DNA from: an uncultured Dehalococcoidia bacterium
GTDB lineage: Bacteria; Chloroflexota; Dehalococcoidia; Lucifugimonadales; CATOSD01
Reading direction: 5' to 3'
Length of the DNA stretch: 64,000 nucleotides
Assembly: GCA_951812395.1 (NCBI GenBank)
Contig: CATOSD010000002.1
Location: forward strand, 734,442 to 798,441
Made by a program: the position numbers and the translations under genes. Within the stretch, counting starts at the first letter, position 1. Every line of letters starts with the position of its first letter. The notes under the pieces are model-generated. The model did no database searches and had not been told where the DNA came from. It worked only from the letters and a program-made list of their open reading frames with translations. Below, piece by piece: positions 35,789 through 44,103 of this stretch.

Positions 35789-36874
35789 ATGGTTAACGAA
35801 GTACAGGGAGTCATCGCCCATGCCAAGGGCGCCGGCGTCACGCTCGAGACGATACTGGTGCCCGATCCCGGGCCGGGCGAGGCGCTCGTCCGCGTGAAGG
35901 CGTGCGGCGTTTGCCACACCGACCTTCACTACCGTGAGGGCGCCATAAACGACGACTTCCCTTTCTTCCTGGGCCACGAAGCGTCGGGCGTGGTGGAGAG
36001 TATCGGCGACGGGGTCGCCCACCTGTCCGTCGGCGACTCCGTGATCCTCGCCTGGCGCTCGCCCTGCGGCGCGTGTCGCTCCTGTCTGCGCGGCAGGGCC
36101 TGGTACTGCTTCGACAGCCGGAACGCGCGCCAGCAGATGACCCTCGCAGACGGCTCGCCGGTCTCGCCCGCGCTGGGCATCGGCGCATTCGCCGAGCTGA
36201 CCCTGGTGGACGCCGGCCAGGCCGTCAAAGTCGATCCCCGCGCCCGTCCTGAGGCGGCGGGCTTGCTCGGCTGCGGCATCATGGCCGGACTCGGCGCGGC
36301 CATCAACACCGGCGGCGTCTCACGCGGCGACTCGGTGGCCGTCATAGGTTGCGGCGGCGTGGGGGACGCCGCCATCGCCGGCTCGCGGCTCGCGGGCGCT
36401 CACACCATAATCGCCGTCGACATCGACGACCGCAAGCTGGAGTGGGCCAAGGGCTTCGGCGCCACCCACACCGTGAACTCCACGCAAACCGACGCAATAG
36501 AGGCGATCCGCGAGTTAACCGGCGGCAATGGCGTGAACGTGGCGATAGAGGCCGTCGGAAACCCCGCCACCTACGAGCAGGCGTTCTTCGCGCGCGACCT
36601 TGCGGGCACTGTCGTGCTGGTCGGCGTGCCCAGCCCCGACATGACCGTCACGCTGCCGATGATAGAGGTGTTCGGCAGGGGCGGCTCGCTCAAGTCGTCC
36701 TGGTACGGTGACTGCCTGCCCACGCGGGACTTCCCAATGTACATAGACTTGTATCTGCAGGGCCGCCTGGACCTGGACGGCTTCGTTTCGGAGACCATCG
36801 GCCTCGGCGACGTCGAGGAAGCCTTCCACAAAATGGAGCGCGGCGAGGTGCTGCGCTCCGTCGTGGTGCTGTAG
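35789..36874 (+). CDS. Zinc-dependent alcohol dehydrogenase (MSCR/FDH-like)
   Basis: 361 residues of the medium-chain dehydrogenase family. Catalytic zinc ligands in [12 protein letters not shown] (Cys) and GHEASG (His-Glu), structural zinc Cys in [15 protein letters not shown], and NAD site [12 protein letters not shown] near residue 188. The Cys spacing and the [19 protein letters not shown] segment resemble mycothiol-dependent formaldehyde dehydrogenase. It may oxidise a short alcohol or S-hydroxymethyl thiol. It follows the MFS gene and precedes a dispersed repeat. Confidence 0.9.
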   Translation: MVNEVQGVIAHAKGAGVTLETILVPDPGPGEALVRVKACGVCHTDLHYREGAINDDFPFFLGHEASGVVESIGDGVAHLSVGDSVILAWRSPCGACRSCLRGRAWYCFDSRNARQQMTLADGSPVSPALGIGAFAELTLVDAGQAVKVDPRARPEAAGLLGCGIMAGLGAAINTGGVSRGDSVAVIGCGGVGDAAIAGSRLAGAHTIIAVDIDDRKLEWAKGFGATHTVNSTQTDAIEAIRELTGGNGVNVAIEAVGNPATYEQAFFARDLAGTVVLVGVPSPDMTVTLPMIEVFGRGGSLKSSWYGDCLPTRDFPMYIDLYLQGRLDLDGFVSETIGLGDVEEAFHKMERGEVLRSVVVL

Positions 36875-36892
36875 GGCAGAAATCTCAAAGTC

Positions 36893-36926
36893 CCTTCTCC
36901 CTCGCAGGGGGAAGGTTAGGATGGGG
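36893..36926. repeat. Dispersed palindromic repeat copy
   Basis: CTTCTCCCTCGCAGGGGGAAG followed by GTTAGGATGGGGG, 18 bp after the ADH stop. Confidence 0.8.
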
Positions 36927-36947
36927 GCAAGACCCAGGAGCACACCC

Positions 36948-37331
36948 ATGACCACCGAAGATGCCAACGACTATCTTGCCCGGATGCACGAGAGCCGCGG
37001 CTACACGCTGGAGATGCACCGCATCATGGCCGAGGTCGACCTGGAATGGGCGCAGAGATACGGCGAGTTTATCGAGGCCACGTATACCGGGCAGCGCACG
37101 CTGGACCGCAAGACGAAAGAGCTGCTGCAGATAGTGGTGGAAGCCGCGCTGCGAGCCGACGTCGAGCAGATCCAGCTACACGTCCGCCTCGCCCTGGACG
37201 AGGGCGCCACGCCCCGCGAAATCCTTGAGGCGCTGCAGGCCGTCATCGCCCCCATGGGCGCCCTGGCCTTCCGCCGCGGCCTCCAAGCCTGGGCCGCCGA
37301 AGTCCCTTCCACCTCGCAGGGGGAAGGTTAG
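36948..37331 (+). CDS. Carboxymuconolactone decarboxylase (CMD)-family protein, copy 1
   Basis: 127 residues from ATG 36948 with CAGGAG upstream. The AhpD/CMD fold is suggested by TGQRTLDRKTKELLQIVVEA and the helix HVRLALDEGATPREILEALQ. The redox Cys pair of AhpD is absent. The last residues VPSTSQGEG and the stop are encoded by a dispersed repeat copy (37303-37340), so the native end was probably lost or displaced. A second CMD gene follows. Confidence 0.8.
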   Translation: MTTEDANDYLARMHESRGYTLEMHRIMAEVDLEWAQRYGEFIEATYTGQRTLDRKTKELLQIVVEAALRADVEQIQLHVRLALDEGATPREILEALQAVIAPMGALAFRRGLQAWAAEVPSTSQGEG

Positions 37332-37340
37332 GATGGGGGT
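37303..37340. repeat. Dispersed repeat copy inside the CMD gene 3' end
   Basis: CCCTTCCACCTCGCAGGGGG, then AAGGTTAGGATGGGGGTG. Its TAG supplies the stop codon of the upstream CDS. Confidence 0.8.
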
Positions 37341-37411
37341 GCAGAGAGCCCCTTTCCCGCCTGAATACTGACCACTGACCAACTGACACACCAACCACTG
37401 GAGGAACTACC

Positions 37412-37720
37412 TTGACCACCTCTCGAGAAATCATGGCAGAAGTAGCCCCCAAGCTCGCCGAGCTCACCTCCGACGTCGTATTCGGCGACGTCTGGGAGCG
37501 GTCCGAGCTCTCCAAGCGCGACCGCAGCCTCATCACCGTCGCCGTTCTCACCGCGCTCTACCGCACTGAGCAGCTGCGTGGGCACATAGGCCGCGCCCTG
37601 GACAACGGCGTCACCAGGGAAGAGATAGCCGAGGTCATAGTTCACATGGCCTTCTACGCCGGCTGGCCCACCGCCGCCAACGCCGTCCGCGTAGCCCAGG
37701 AAGTCTACGCCGAGCGCTAG
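37412..37720 (+). CDS. Carboxymuconolactone decarboxylase (CMD)-family protein, copy 2
   Basis: 102 residues from TTG 37412; GGAGG lies 7 nt upstream, which settles the start. Family features: ERSELSKRDRSLITVAVLTA and ALDNGVTREEIAEVIVHMAF with YAGWPTAANAV. No Cys pair. It is similar in fold to the preceding CMD gene but clearly diverged, so they are probably subunits or specialised copies rather than a recent duplication. Confidence 0.88.
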   Translation: MTTSREIMAEVAPKLAELTSDVVFGDVWERSELSKRDRSLITVAVLTALYRTEQLRGHIGRALDNGVTREEIAEVIVHMAFYAGWPTAANAVRVAQEVYAER

Positions 37721-37732
37721 CCTACCGTAATG

Positions 37733-37838
37733 TCCCTTCCCCCTCGATGGGGGAAAGTTAGGATGGGGGTGAATAGTCCCTCCCCATCGATGGGAGAAGG
37801 CTGGAGCCTGCCTTTAGCCTGCCGGAGGGATGGGGGTG
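37733..37838. repeat. Two dispersed repeat copies
   Basis: The first copy is 37733-37771. The second starts at 37778 and has an insert with GAGCCTGCC and GCCTGCCGGAGGG before its tail. Together they fill the space after the CMD gene. Confidence 0.75.
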
Positions 37839-37923
37839 ACGACGATGTCTCTCGACGCTGGACGGGTGGGTCTCGAACCCGCCCGCCGGTGTCTGCACAA
37901 CCTCGCACACGCCCCCCAAGCCG

Positions 37924-37952
37924 TTGACAGTGCGCGACAGAATGAGCATATG
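37924..37952 (+). promoter_or_regulatory. Promoter before small membrane protein
   Basis: TTGACA (37924-37929), 17-bp spacer, CATATG (37947-37952). The coding start at 37993 is about 40 bp downstream. Confidence 0.45.
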
Positions 37953-37992
37953 GTAAATGATGACTATTTGCTCTGTTAGGAAACCCTAGTCG

Positions 37993-38334
37993 GTGTCGTT
38001 TCGACCCACGGTCAGCTATTTCGTCGTTTTTGGCATCCTGACCGCTCTCGGACTGGCTTGGATTCTAAGGTACGAGGTCTGGGAGAAGAACACTGACAGC
38101 TTTGCAGCCACCACCATAGCTGTACTGCAGCACATGGAATGGGCCGTTGTAGTAGCGGGAGCGGCCACCTACTTTGGAGTGGAGGTGTATGAAATGCTTG
38201 CAGAGAGATTCAAAAAGCAACAGAGAATGAAAGGCCGGGAGGAAGGCGAGCAGGAGCTAGCCAAGCGTCTGCTGAACATGTCCGACGCAGAAAGGAAGTC
38301 GGAGATCGAGCGCATCGCCAACGGCGACAAGTAG
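37993..38334 (+). CDS. Small membrane protein with C-terminal coiled segment
   Basis: 113 residues from GTG 37993. Two hydrophobic segments (about 9-28, VSYFVVFGILTALGLAWI; and about 47-66, WAVVVAGAATYFGV) precede a charged helical tail rich in Glu, Lys and Arg (ERFKKQQRMKGREEGEQEL). I do not recognise a family. The second half is repeated in degenerate form at 39077-39278. The tail is cytoplasmic by charge and might interact with a partner. Confidence 0.65.
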   Translation: MSFRPTVSYFVVFGILTALGLAWILRYEVWEKNTDSFAATTIAVLQHMEWAVVVAGAATYFGVEVYEMLAERFKKQQRMKGREEGEQELAKRLLNMSDAERKSEIERIANGDK

Positions 38335-38465
38335 ACTCGAGAGACATAGAAAACTAGCGGTCCACCTCTACCACCTCAAGCAACTGCGCTGGTCCCCTCA
38401 TTTTTCACACTCCCCCCACGAGCAGCGCACCACCAGCCCGGCCACTCCGCGCGCCCCTACCCCTC

Positions 38466-38490
38466 CATTCTGAGCGTAGCCGAGGAATCT
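38466..38490. repeat. Short dispersed repeat, second copy
   Basis: CATTCTGAGCGTAGCCGAGG, matching the element at 33701-33725. Confidence 0.6.
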
Positions 38491-38602
38491 AAGGCCCCCT
38501 CACGCCGACAGCACCTGACCAGCAAGCCGCCGGTACTCCCTCCTCCGCCACTCCCCACGCCCCATCCCCAAGCAAGCAGCCCTCCGCCCAACCGTCGTCC
38601 CG

Positions 38603-38650
38603 ACCCCACCCCTGGATTCCGGCTCGGGGGCCGGAATCCAGGGGTGGGGT
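38603..38650. repeat. Perfect 21-bp inverted repeat
   Basis: ACCCCACCCCTGGATTCCGG plus C (38603-38623) is fully complementary to 38630-38650, with a 6-nt loop. No T tract follows. Confidence 0.85.
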
Positions 38651-38754
38651 CAGTTGCCCAACTGCCTTGATCATCCACGTCCGTATGCCCGCGATTACTC
38701 CATACACTGTGATAGGACTGTCAGCGCAATTGTCGACCCCAACATCATTTGAGG

Positions 38755-38760
38755 TACAAT
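38755..38760 (+). promoter_or_regulatory. -10 box TACAAT before the 50-residue membrane protein
   Basis: TTGTCG at 38730-38735 is 19 bp upstream, a slightly long spacer. Confidence 0.35.
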
Positions 38761-38858
38761 CAAAAGCAGATGGTTGATAGTCAACAGCGATCCTGCCAGC
38801 GGACACGATTACTTTCAAGGCGGCGATAGTGCCAATCTTGTCATAAGGGGAGAGTGCA

Positions 38859-39011
38859 ATGGGCAGTTTAATTCTTGCGGTGCTGCTGATTGCTTACGGA
38901 GTGTTGGTCATGTTCGCAGGCGTTAGGATGGAACAAGTTGGCCTCGCGTTGTTTTCGGCGCTGGCCTTGTTCTTTGCGGCTACCTTTCAGTTGCGCCAAA
39001 ACGAATGGTGA
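38859..39011 (+). CDS. Small two-helix membrane protein (50 aa)
   Basis: MGSLILAVLLIAYGVLVMFA starts the protein, followed by GVRMEQVG and a second hydrophobic helix (ALFSALALFFAATF), ending QLRQNEW. AGGGGAGAGTGC gives a good ribosome site before ATG 38859. A TACAAT -10 box lies 100 bp upstream. No family recognised. It is too short for many gene finders. Confidence 0.6.
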   Translation: MGSLILAVLLIAYGVLVMFAGVRMEQVGLALFSALALFFAATFQLRQNEW

Positions 39012-39076
39012 GCAAAGCGGTGTGTCTGATGAGGACGACCACTTGACCTCGAGAGTAAATCCCTGAGTAGATAAGG

Positions 39077-39278
39077 CGTCGTAGTAGCGGGAGCCGCCAC
39101 CTACTTCGGAATGGAGGTGTATGAAGTGCTTGCAGAGAGATTCAAAAAGCAACAGAGAATGAAAGGCCGGGAGTAGGGCAGGCAGAAAGGCGAGCAGGAG
39201 CTAGCCAAGCGCCTGCCGAACATGTCCGACGCCGAAAGGAAGTCGGAGATCGAGCGTATCACCAACGGCGACAAGTAG
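39077..39278 (+). pseudogene. Decayed partial copy of the small membrane protein gene
   Basis: Aligns along its length with 38145-38334. The first half of the gene is missing, a 12-nt insertion (TAGGGCAGGCAG) introduces an in-frame stop, and several substitutions occur. It ends with the same GGCGACAAGTAGAC. Confidence 0.85.
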
Positions 39279-39312
39279 ACCCAAGGGCCTTGGAAAAGGG
39301 AAGAGGCCCCCC

Positions 39313-42219
39313 TTACACCACCAGCCCCGACCCCCTCGGCCGCCCCTTCCCCCCGTGCACGCTCGGCTCCGCGCACCACTTCGCCGCCAGCCGGCGCACC
39401 CCAACGTAGGTCTCCTCGTCGAACCCCAGCAGATCGCACACCACGCGCCTGTCCAGCAACGCCCGATTCGCGTCTGCGTCCGCTAGAAACGCCGGCTTCA
39501 GCTCCTTGTACCGGAACTCGTTGAAAATTGCCTCAGCCGTCGCGAGCTGCGCGTCCGTGAGCGCGCGGAAATCCAGCACGGGGAGGGACGGTAACGCCGT
39601 GATTGTGGTCGTGCCTCTACCAGCGACCTGACGATTGGAGTGCCACCAGTACGCCAGCAGCCCCAATGTTGAGTTGCTCCAGAGGACAAAGGCGTATTCA
39701 ATACGATTGTCGTCAAAGATGGCGTTTGGCCATGCCCGTCCTCCTATTGATCTGTCTTCAGTAAGAGAGGCTGATAGAGGCTGTGAATTGAAGCGGAAGT
39801 CTAGGCTGACGTGAGCACGGCTGGCTGTAGCCCAAACAGTTGCGGCCTTCTCCTCCGTTCCCTGCCTGACGATCAACTGCGAATCCGGCGTACAGACCAA
39901 TTGGGTTTCGTTCTCAGCCTTGTGGTTCCAAAGAGAGGGGTAAGTGGCACTCGGACTCGGAGGTGCCATATCGAATGGCCCTCTAGGAGCCGGTCCAGTA
40001 ATGTCTCGATGTACTAGACCCAAGTTCCCTAACTCGCTCAGCCAAGTTGTCTTCATTTGAACCGAGGACGATGTGCCAGGAAGCCAGAGGCGAGAGTGTG
40101 AAAGTGCATAGGCGACCTGAGCCAGTGAACAATCAAGGAGCCGCACCGCGCCCCAATTCTCCCCGCTCGTGCTACGGGGCGTGGTTATCGTCTCGCCTGT
40201 GGGTTCGTCCCCTATTTTGACTGGCGTTCCACCATACGGCCCGTCCTCAATGCGTTTTACCTTCCTGCGATCTAACATCTCGCGCGCCAACGAATTCGCG
40301 TGCGCGAACCCATCAGGCCTAGTGCGGAGCGATGTGTAGCGCGCCAGTTCCAATGGTTTTTCTCCTTTCTTGAGCCGGCGCGCAATCACCAGACACTCCG
40401 CCATGCCTGTCTCTGAGGAAAAGGAGATGTTGTCGTTGTCAGAACCGACTATAGTGGGCACAGAAACGTCTGTGTAGTTATTCGCCAACATCTTGCGAAA
40501 TCCCTGCCAAGATCGGCCGCTTGCTGCCGAAAGTGGCAACACGAGTGCCAAGACACCGCCGGGTCTCAGCTTCTTGTGTGCCAGTGCCGCGAATGCCGAG
40601 GCAATCCCAGCGTTTCCGTGATAGCAGGTGCCACGCCCCATACGGTTGATGCGCTCCCCCATAGCTGTCTGGTCTGCGCGAGCTGCGCCGAACGCGGCGA
40701 AGGCAGGGTTCGTGATGTCTGCGTGCGCTCCTTCATGGTTGGTGGCCCTTGTAAACGGTGGGTTCATGATTACGAGGTCGAAGCCGCCATCAGGAATGTC
40801 TACCACCACGAGCGAGGCGGTCTCCTCGCCTATGCTGCCGGTGCGTCTGTTCGGGTCGCTCGTGTTGAAGAGGGACATGGCAGACCCCGAGGCCAGCAAT
40901 TCCAGCGAGCCGATTCTGACGCTGAGGTCTCGCTGTCGTCCGTAGGCAAGCGTGTAAAGTCGGGATTCCCTGTAGCCAACGTTGGGTTGTGCCCCAGCCA
41001 GGGTAGAGCCGGTGATGTGTATCGCCGACGGCATCACGTCGCAGCCGTACAGCACCTCTTCCATCATCACCCTGTGCAGGTCTGCCGGGTCGCCTCCCGT
41101 CCTTTCGTGGCGGGACGCAATCTGCTCGTACACCGCTGACAACAGCGCGCCCGTGCCGCAGGCGAAGTCCGCGACGCGCAGTCTACCGATGGCCTCGGCG
41201 TCGCTCCAGTCCACGCCTTCCATCTTCGCCACCGCCAGTCGCGCCAGCAGCGCCGCCGACGCCGGCAGCGTGTAGAAGGTGGCCAGGTATTTGCGGTCGG
41301 CTATGAGCCGCTGGAATATCCGTCCCGTCAGGTCGTGCGCGTTGTCGACGCCGGTTGCGGCTAACTCCCCAACGGTGTACATCAGCGTTCTCAAGACCCG
41401 TTGAGCATCTTTGGATGGAAGCTGGTTGAGTATGTCGGTCGCGATGGAGAAAATAGGCCAGTAGTTGATCTTCAGTATCTTGGACCAGGCATCCAGCGTT
41501 TCGGCCTGCGGGTTGGAGACATCCGGTCCGCACACAAGCCTCAACGGGCTGACTTCGGGATGCATCCCCGCAATGCGGTCGTGGAACACCATGGCGTTGG
41601 CGACGATGGCGCAGGCCATGCGGCGCATCTGCGGCACATTGGTCATTCCCAGCAGTCGCGCCATGCTATGGTTGATGGCAGGTCGGCTCTGGTCCATGTT
41701 GTCGAGTATCGCGGCCACCCTGTCGATACCCTGTTCCATCGCCACAGTCGCGGCGTCCACGGCGCGCTGCGGCGCCGACACCAGCCGCACCATGTCCGCC
41801 AGGTCCTCGACCGACCCCTCCAGCCAGCCGGAGGTTGGGAATCTGCTGGCGCCGTCCGCCTCCTCGGTGAAGACGCAATACGACAGCCGGGACGACCTGA
41901 TCGCGTCGCGCAGGTCGTAGGCCTCGCGGGCGTCCGCCGGGTACCGCAGCGCGACTACCGCCTCTATCACACGCCCGTTGGACGCCACCTCCAGCCCCAG
42001 GCGGTCCCTAGCCTCGGCCTCCACGCTCGCGGCGGGTTCGAACTCCGCCTCCACCACGACCGGCGCAGCCCCCGGCGTGATGATCAGCACGTCCGGCTGC
42101 AAGCCCGCATGTCCGGCGATGGCCTGGGTGTTCTCGGAGTGCACCTGGCTCCGCGACAGCATCCCCTGGAGCAGCCCTCCCAACGCATTGTTCGCGCTCG
42201 GCTCTGTCTGTTGTGGCAT
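39313..42219 (-). CDS. N6-adenine DNA methyltransferase, type IIG-like (possible N-terminal nuclease)
   Basis: 968 residues. ATG 42219 (MPQQTEPSANNALGG) is chosen for its AGGGGAATGGT ribosome site; the open frame extends 57 codons further but crosses a -10 box. The SAM motif is VADFACGTGALLSAVY near residue 350 and the catalytic motif is VIMNPPFTRATNHEG near residue 485, an N6-adenine type NPPF. The N-terminal PDVLIITPGAAPVVVEAEFE resembles a PD-(D/E)xK nuclease strand pair. The C-terminal 350 residues would be the target recognition part. No separate endonuclease or specificity gene is nearby. It could be type IIG restriction-modification or an orphan methylase. Confidence 0.8.
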   Translation of the reverse strand: MPQQTEPSANNALGGLLQGMLSRSQVHSENTQAIAGHAGLQPDVLIITPGAAPVVVEAEFEPAASVEAEARDRLGLEVASNGRVIEAVVALRYPADAREAYDLRDAIRSSRLSYCVFTEEADGASRFPTSGWLEGSVEDLADMVRLVSAPQRAVDAATVAMEQGIDRVAAILDNMDQSRPAINHSMARLLGMTNVPQMRRMACAIVANAMVFHDRIAGMHPEVSPLRLVCGPDVSNPQAETLDAWSKILKINYWPIFSIATDILNQLPSKDAQRVLRTLMYTVGELAATGVDNAHDLTGRIFQRLIADRKYLATFYTLPASAALLARLAVAKMEGVDWSDAEAIGRLRVADFACGTGALLSAVYEQIASRHERTGGDPADLHRVMMEEVLYGCDVMPSAIHITGSTLAGAQPNVGYRESRLYTLAYGRQRDLSVRIGSLELLASGSAMSLFNTSDPNRRTGSIGEETASLVVVDIPDGGFDLVIMNPPFTRATNHEGAHADITNPAFAAFGAARADQTAMGERINRMGRGTCYHGNAGIASAFAALAHKKLRPGGVLALVLPLSAASGRSWQGFRKMLANNYTDVSVPTIVGSDNDNISFSSETGMAECLVIARRLKKGEKPLELARYTSLRTRPDGFAHANSLAREMLDRRKVKRIEDGPYGGTPVKIGDEPTGETITTPRSTSGENWGAVRLLDCSLAQVAYALSHSRLWLPGTSSSVQMKTTWLSELGNLGLVHRDITGPAPRGPFDMAPPSPSATYPSLWNHKAENETQLVCTPDSQLIVRQGTEEKAATVWATASRAHVSLDFRFNSQPLSASLTEDRSIGGRAWPNAIFDDNRIEYAFVLWSNSTLGLLAYWWHSNRQVAGRGTTTITALPSLPVLDFRALTDAQLATAEAIFNEFRYKELKPAFLADADANRALLDRRVVCDLLGFDEETYVGVRRLAAKWCAEPSVHGGKGRPRGSGLVV

Positions 42220-42248
42220 ACCATTCCCCTGCATCGACGATTTGCGCC

Positions 42249-42254
42249 ATTGTA
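42249..42254 (-). promoter_or_regulatory. -10 box TACAAT of the DNA methylase gene
   Basis: ATTGTA on the plus strand, about 30 bp upstream of the methylase start. No clear -35. Confidence 0.4.
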
Positions 42255-42411
42255 CAATACAGCGAACGCCTGTGCGCGGGCGAGGCGCGCCGAGCCGTCG
42301 AAGCTGAGTACCACAGCCATGTCGCAAATTTCCGTCCTCATCCCGCACGATCCCGTCCCCAGTCCCCAACGCGTCCTTCGTGCCCTTCATGGATGATCAC
42401 GTCGAGGGGCC

Positions 42412-42440
42412 TTGATTGCACCGCACATCCGTGCTATTCT
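42412..42440 (+). promoter_or_regulatory. Conserved promoter/operator element, copy C
   Basis: TTGATT (42412-42417), 17-bp spacer ending CCGCACATCCGTGC, TATTCT (42435-42440) with the TG extension. The spacer core is identical to copies A and B. argC starts about 457 nt downstream on the same strand, and CAGAAT repeats lie between. Confidence 0.65.
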
Positions 42441-42837
42441 CGATTCTATGACCGACCGCCACTCGCAGACCGCCGCCCACGCACGACGCTGCTCGCCCCT
42501 CTGGCGACCTGTGACATTTCGGTGCATTTTCGGGGCACTTACATCCAATTCAGTACCCAAGAGTGCGTCCTCCGCGCACGACGAAGCAGCTATTCCAGCT
42601 ATGGGATGGCACAGAATGTCCCAGAATGGCTCACATCTCGTCGATTTCCTACCAGAACCCGGCTTCCAGTGGCCTCCCGAACAGACCCATCCGGCAGCGG
42701 TCCCATCAACGAGAAGCAACGAAATGCATCAGTTTGCAACGTTTTTCGGCCAATTCCCTGCCCACAACCCGCCAGTTGCACGTCGTCCATGCCCGACACG
42801 CTGACGAGCAGACGGGCGTAGGACGCGCGCCCTTTAC
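42441..42837. other. Leader region with CAGAAT repeats, no gene
   Basis: Between the copy C promoter and the argC promoter. It contains CAGAAT at 42612 and 42622, 10 bp apart. Open frames here lack ribosome sites and known relatives. Confidence 0.5.
42612..42631 (+). repeat. 10-bp-phased CAGAAT pair (leader element C)
   Basis: CAGAATGTCC then CAGAATGGCT, period 10 bp, same orientation as in copy A relative to the promoter. Confidence 0.6.
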
Positions 42838-42866
42838 TTGTGAAACCAGCCTGCCAACCTTATACT
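42838..42866 (+). promoter_or_regulatory. argC promoter
   Basis: TTGTGA (42838-42843), 17-bp spacer, TATACT (42861-42866). ATG is about 38 bp downstream. Confidence 0.65.
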
Positions 42867-42903
42867 TGATACTGCACAATTCTGCACTGAGGTTTGTCAC
42901 ACC

Positions 42904-43938
42904 ATGAAGGTCGGGATACTTAACGTTACGGGATACGCCGGAGTCGAGCTCGCGCGCATCCTGCACCGACATCCCGAAGTTCAGATAGCCGCCGTCACGG
43001 GAAGGAGCGCCGCCGGCAAGAAGCTGGAAGAGGTGTTCCCGCACCTGGCAGAGATCGACATCACTATCACCGAAGAGGTGACCGAGAGCGTTGATGTCGT
43101 GTTCTCCGCCCTCCCCCACGCCGCCAGCGCGGAGCGACTCGAGCAGGCGCTCAAAGACGGCGTCAAGGCGATCGACATCAGCGCGGATTTCCGTCTGAAG
43201 GACCTTGACGAGTACCAGTCCTGGTACAAGATCGAGCACCCCTGCCCCCAGTACCTGGAAGAGGCAGTTTACGGCCTGCCGGAGTTGCACCGCGACGAGG
43301 TGGCCGCGGCCGACCTGGTCGCGAACCCCGGATGCTACCCCACAGCGGCGATCCTGGGGCTCGCGCCGGCCGTGGAGGCCGGCATTATCGAGCCGGACGT
43401 GGTTGTGGACGCCAAGTCGGGCGTGTCCGGCGCGGGGCGCGGCTTCTCGCTCACTACCCACTACTCCGAGGTGAACGAGAACGCGCTGGCCTACTCGGTG
43501 GACGGCCACAGGCATCTGCCGGAGATAACCCAGGAGCTGGGCGCTATCGACGAGGACGCCCAGCTTCGGCTCACATTCCTGACGCACCTGATACCCATGA
43601 CACGCGGCATCCTCGCGAGTTGCTACGCTCCCCTGACCGATGAGGCTGTCGCGGGCGGCATGGCCACCGCGGAGAGTGTGCGGAAGCTGTACGAGGACTA
43701 CTACGCCGACGCTCCGTTCGCGAAGGTGGTCGGCGCGCCGCCCATGACCAAGCACACGCTGGGCAACAACGACTGCGTGATATTCCCCACGGTCGACAGG
43801 CGCGCCAACAGGCTGATCGTTGTGAGCTGCCTGGACAACCTCGTGAAGGGCGCCGCCGGACAGGCCATCCAGAACATGAACCTGATGTTCGACCTGCCCG
43901 AACGCCAGGGCCTGGAACAGCTCGCGCTCTACCCCTGA
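42904..43938 (+). CDS. argC: N-acetyl-gamma-glutamyl-phosphate reductase
   Basis: 344 residues. Semialdehyde-dehydrogenase fold: NVTGYAGVELARILHRHPE at the N-terminus for NADP, ALPHAAS, the catalytic Cys in ANPGCYPTAAILGLAP near residue 148, and GVSGAGRG. The His partner is in HLIPMTRGI. It makes N-acetylglutamate semialdehyde in arginine synthesis. No other arg gene is in the window. It is followed by tRNA-Glu. Confidence 0.96.
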   Translation: MKVGILNVTGYAGVELARILHRHPEVQIAAVTGRSAAGKKLEEVFPHLAEIDITITEEVTESVDVVFSALPHAASAERLEQALKDGVKAIDISADFRLKDLDEYQSWYKIEHPCPQYLEEAVYGLPELHRDEVAAADLVANPGCYPTAAILGLAPAVEAGIIEPDVVVDAKSGVSGAGRGFSLTTHYSEVNENALAYSVDGHRHLPEITQELGAIDEDAQLRLTFLTHLIPMTRGILASCYAPLTDEAVAGGMATAESVRKLYEDYYADAPFAKVVGAPPMTKHTLGNNDCVIFPTVDRRANRLIVVSCLDNLVKGAAGQAIQNMNLMFDLPERQGLEQLALYP

Positions 43939-43953
43939 TAGACGGCCAATCGC

Positions 43954-44029
43954 GGCCCCATCGTCTAGTGGACTAGGACAGCGGCCTTTCAAGCCGCAAA
44001 CACGGATTCGAATTCCGTTGGGGCCGCCA
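43954..44029 (+). tRNA. tRNA-Glu (anticodon TTC), CCA encoded
   Basis: Acceptor GGCCCCA pairs with TGGGGCC. The anticodon arm GCGGC-CTTTCAA-GCCGC holds TTC, and the T-arm includes GATTCGAATTC. CCA is genomic at 44027-44029. Confidence 0.96.
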
Positions 44030-44103
44030 CCCTCCCCCAGTCCCATCCCATCAATCGTGTTGAGGCGGGCCTTGTGGCCGCCCGATTGGGGTGACCCGCC
44101 GCC

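Larger units (their letters stand above)
38335..38858. other. Gene-free stretch with repeats
   Basis: It holds a short dispersed repeat (38466-38490), a perfect long palindrome (38603-38650) and a TACAAT box (38755-38760). No coding frame is convincing. Confidence 0.6.

Noticed and set aside
37858..37905. tRNA T-arm-like string (GGGTTCGAGACCC on the minus strand)
   Set aside because: No acceptor, D-arm or anticodon arm can be folded around it; more likely a palindromic repeat.
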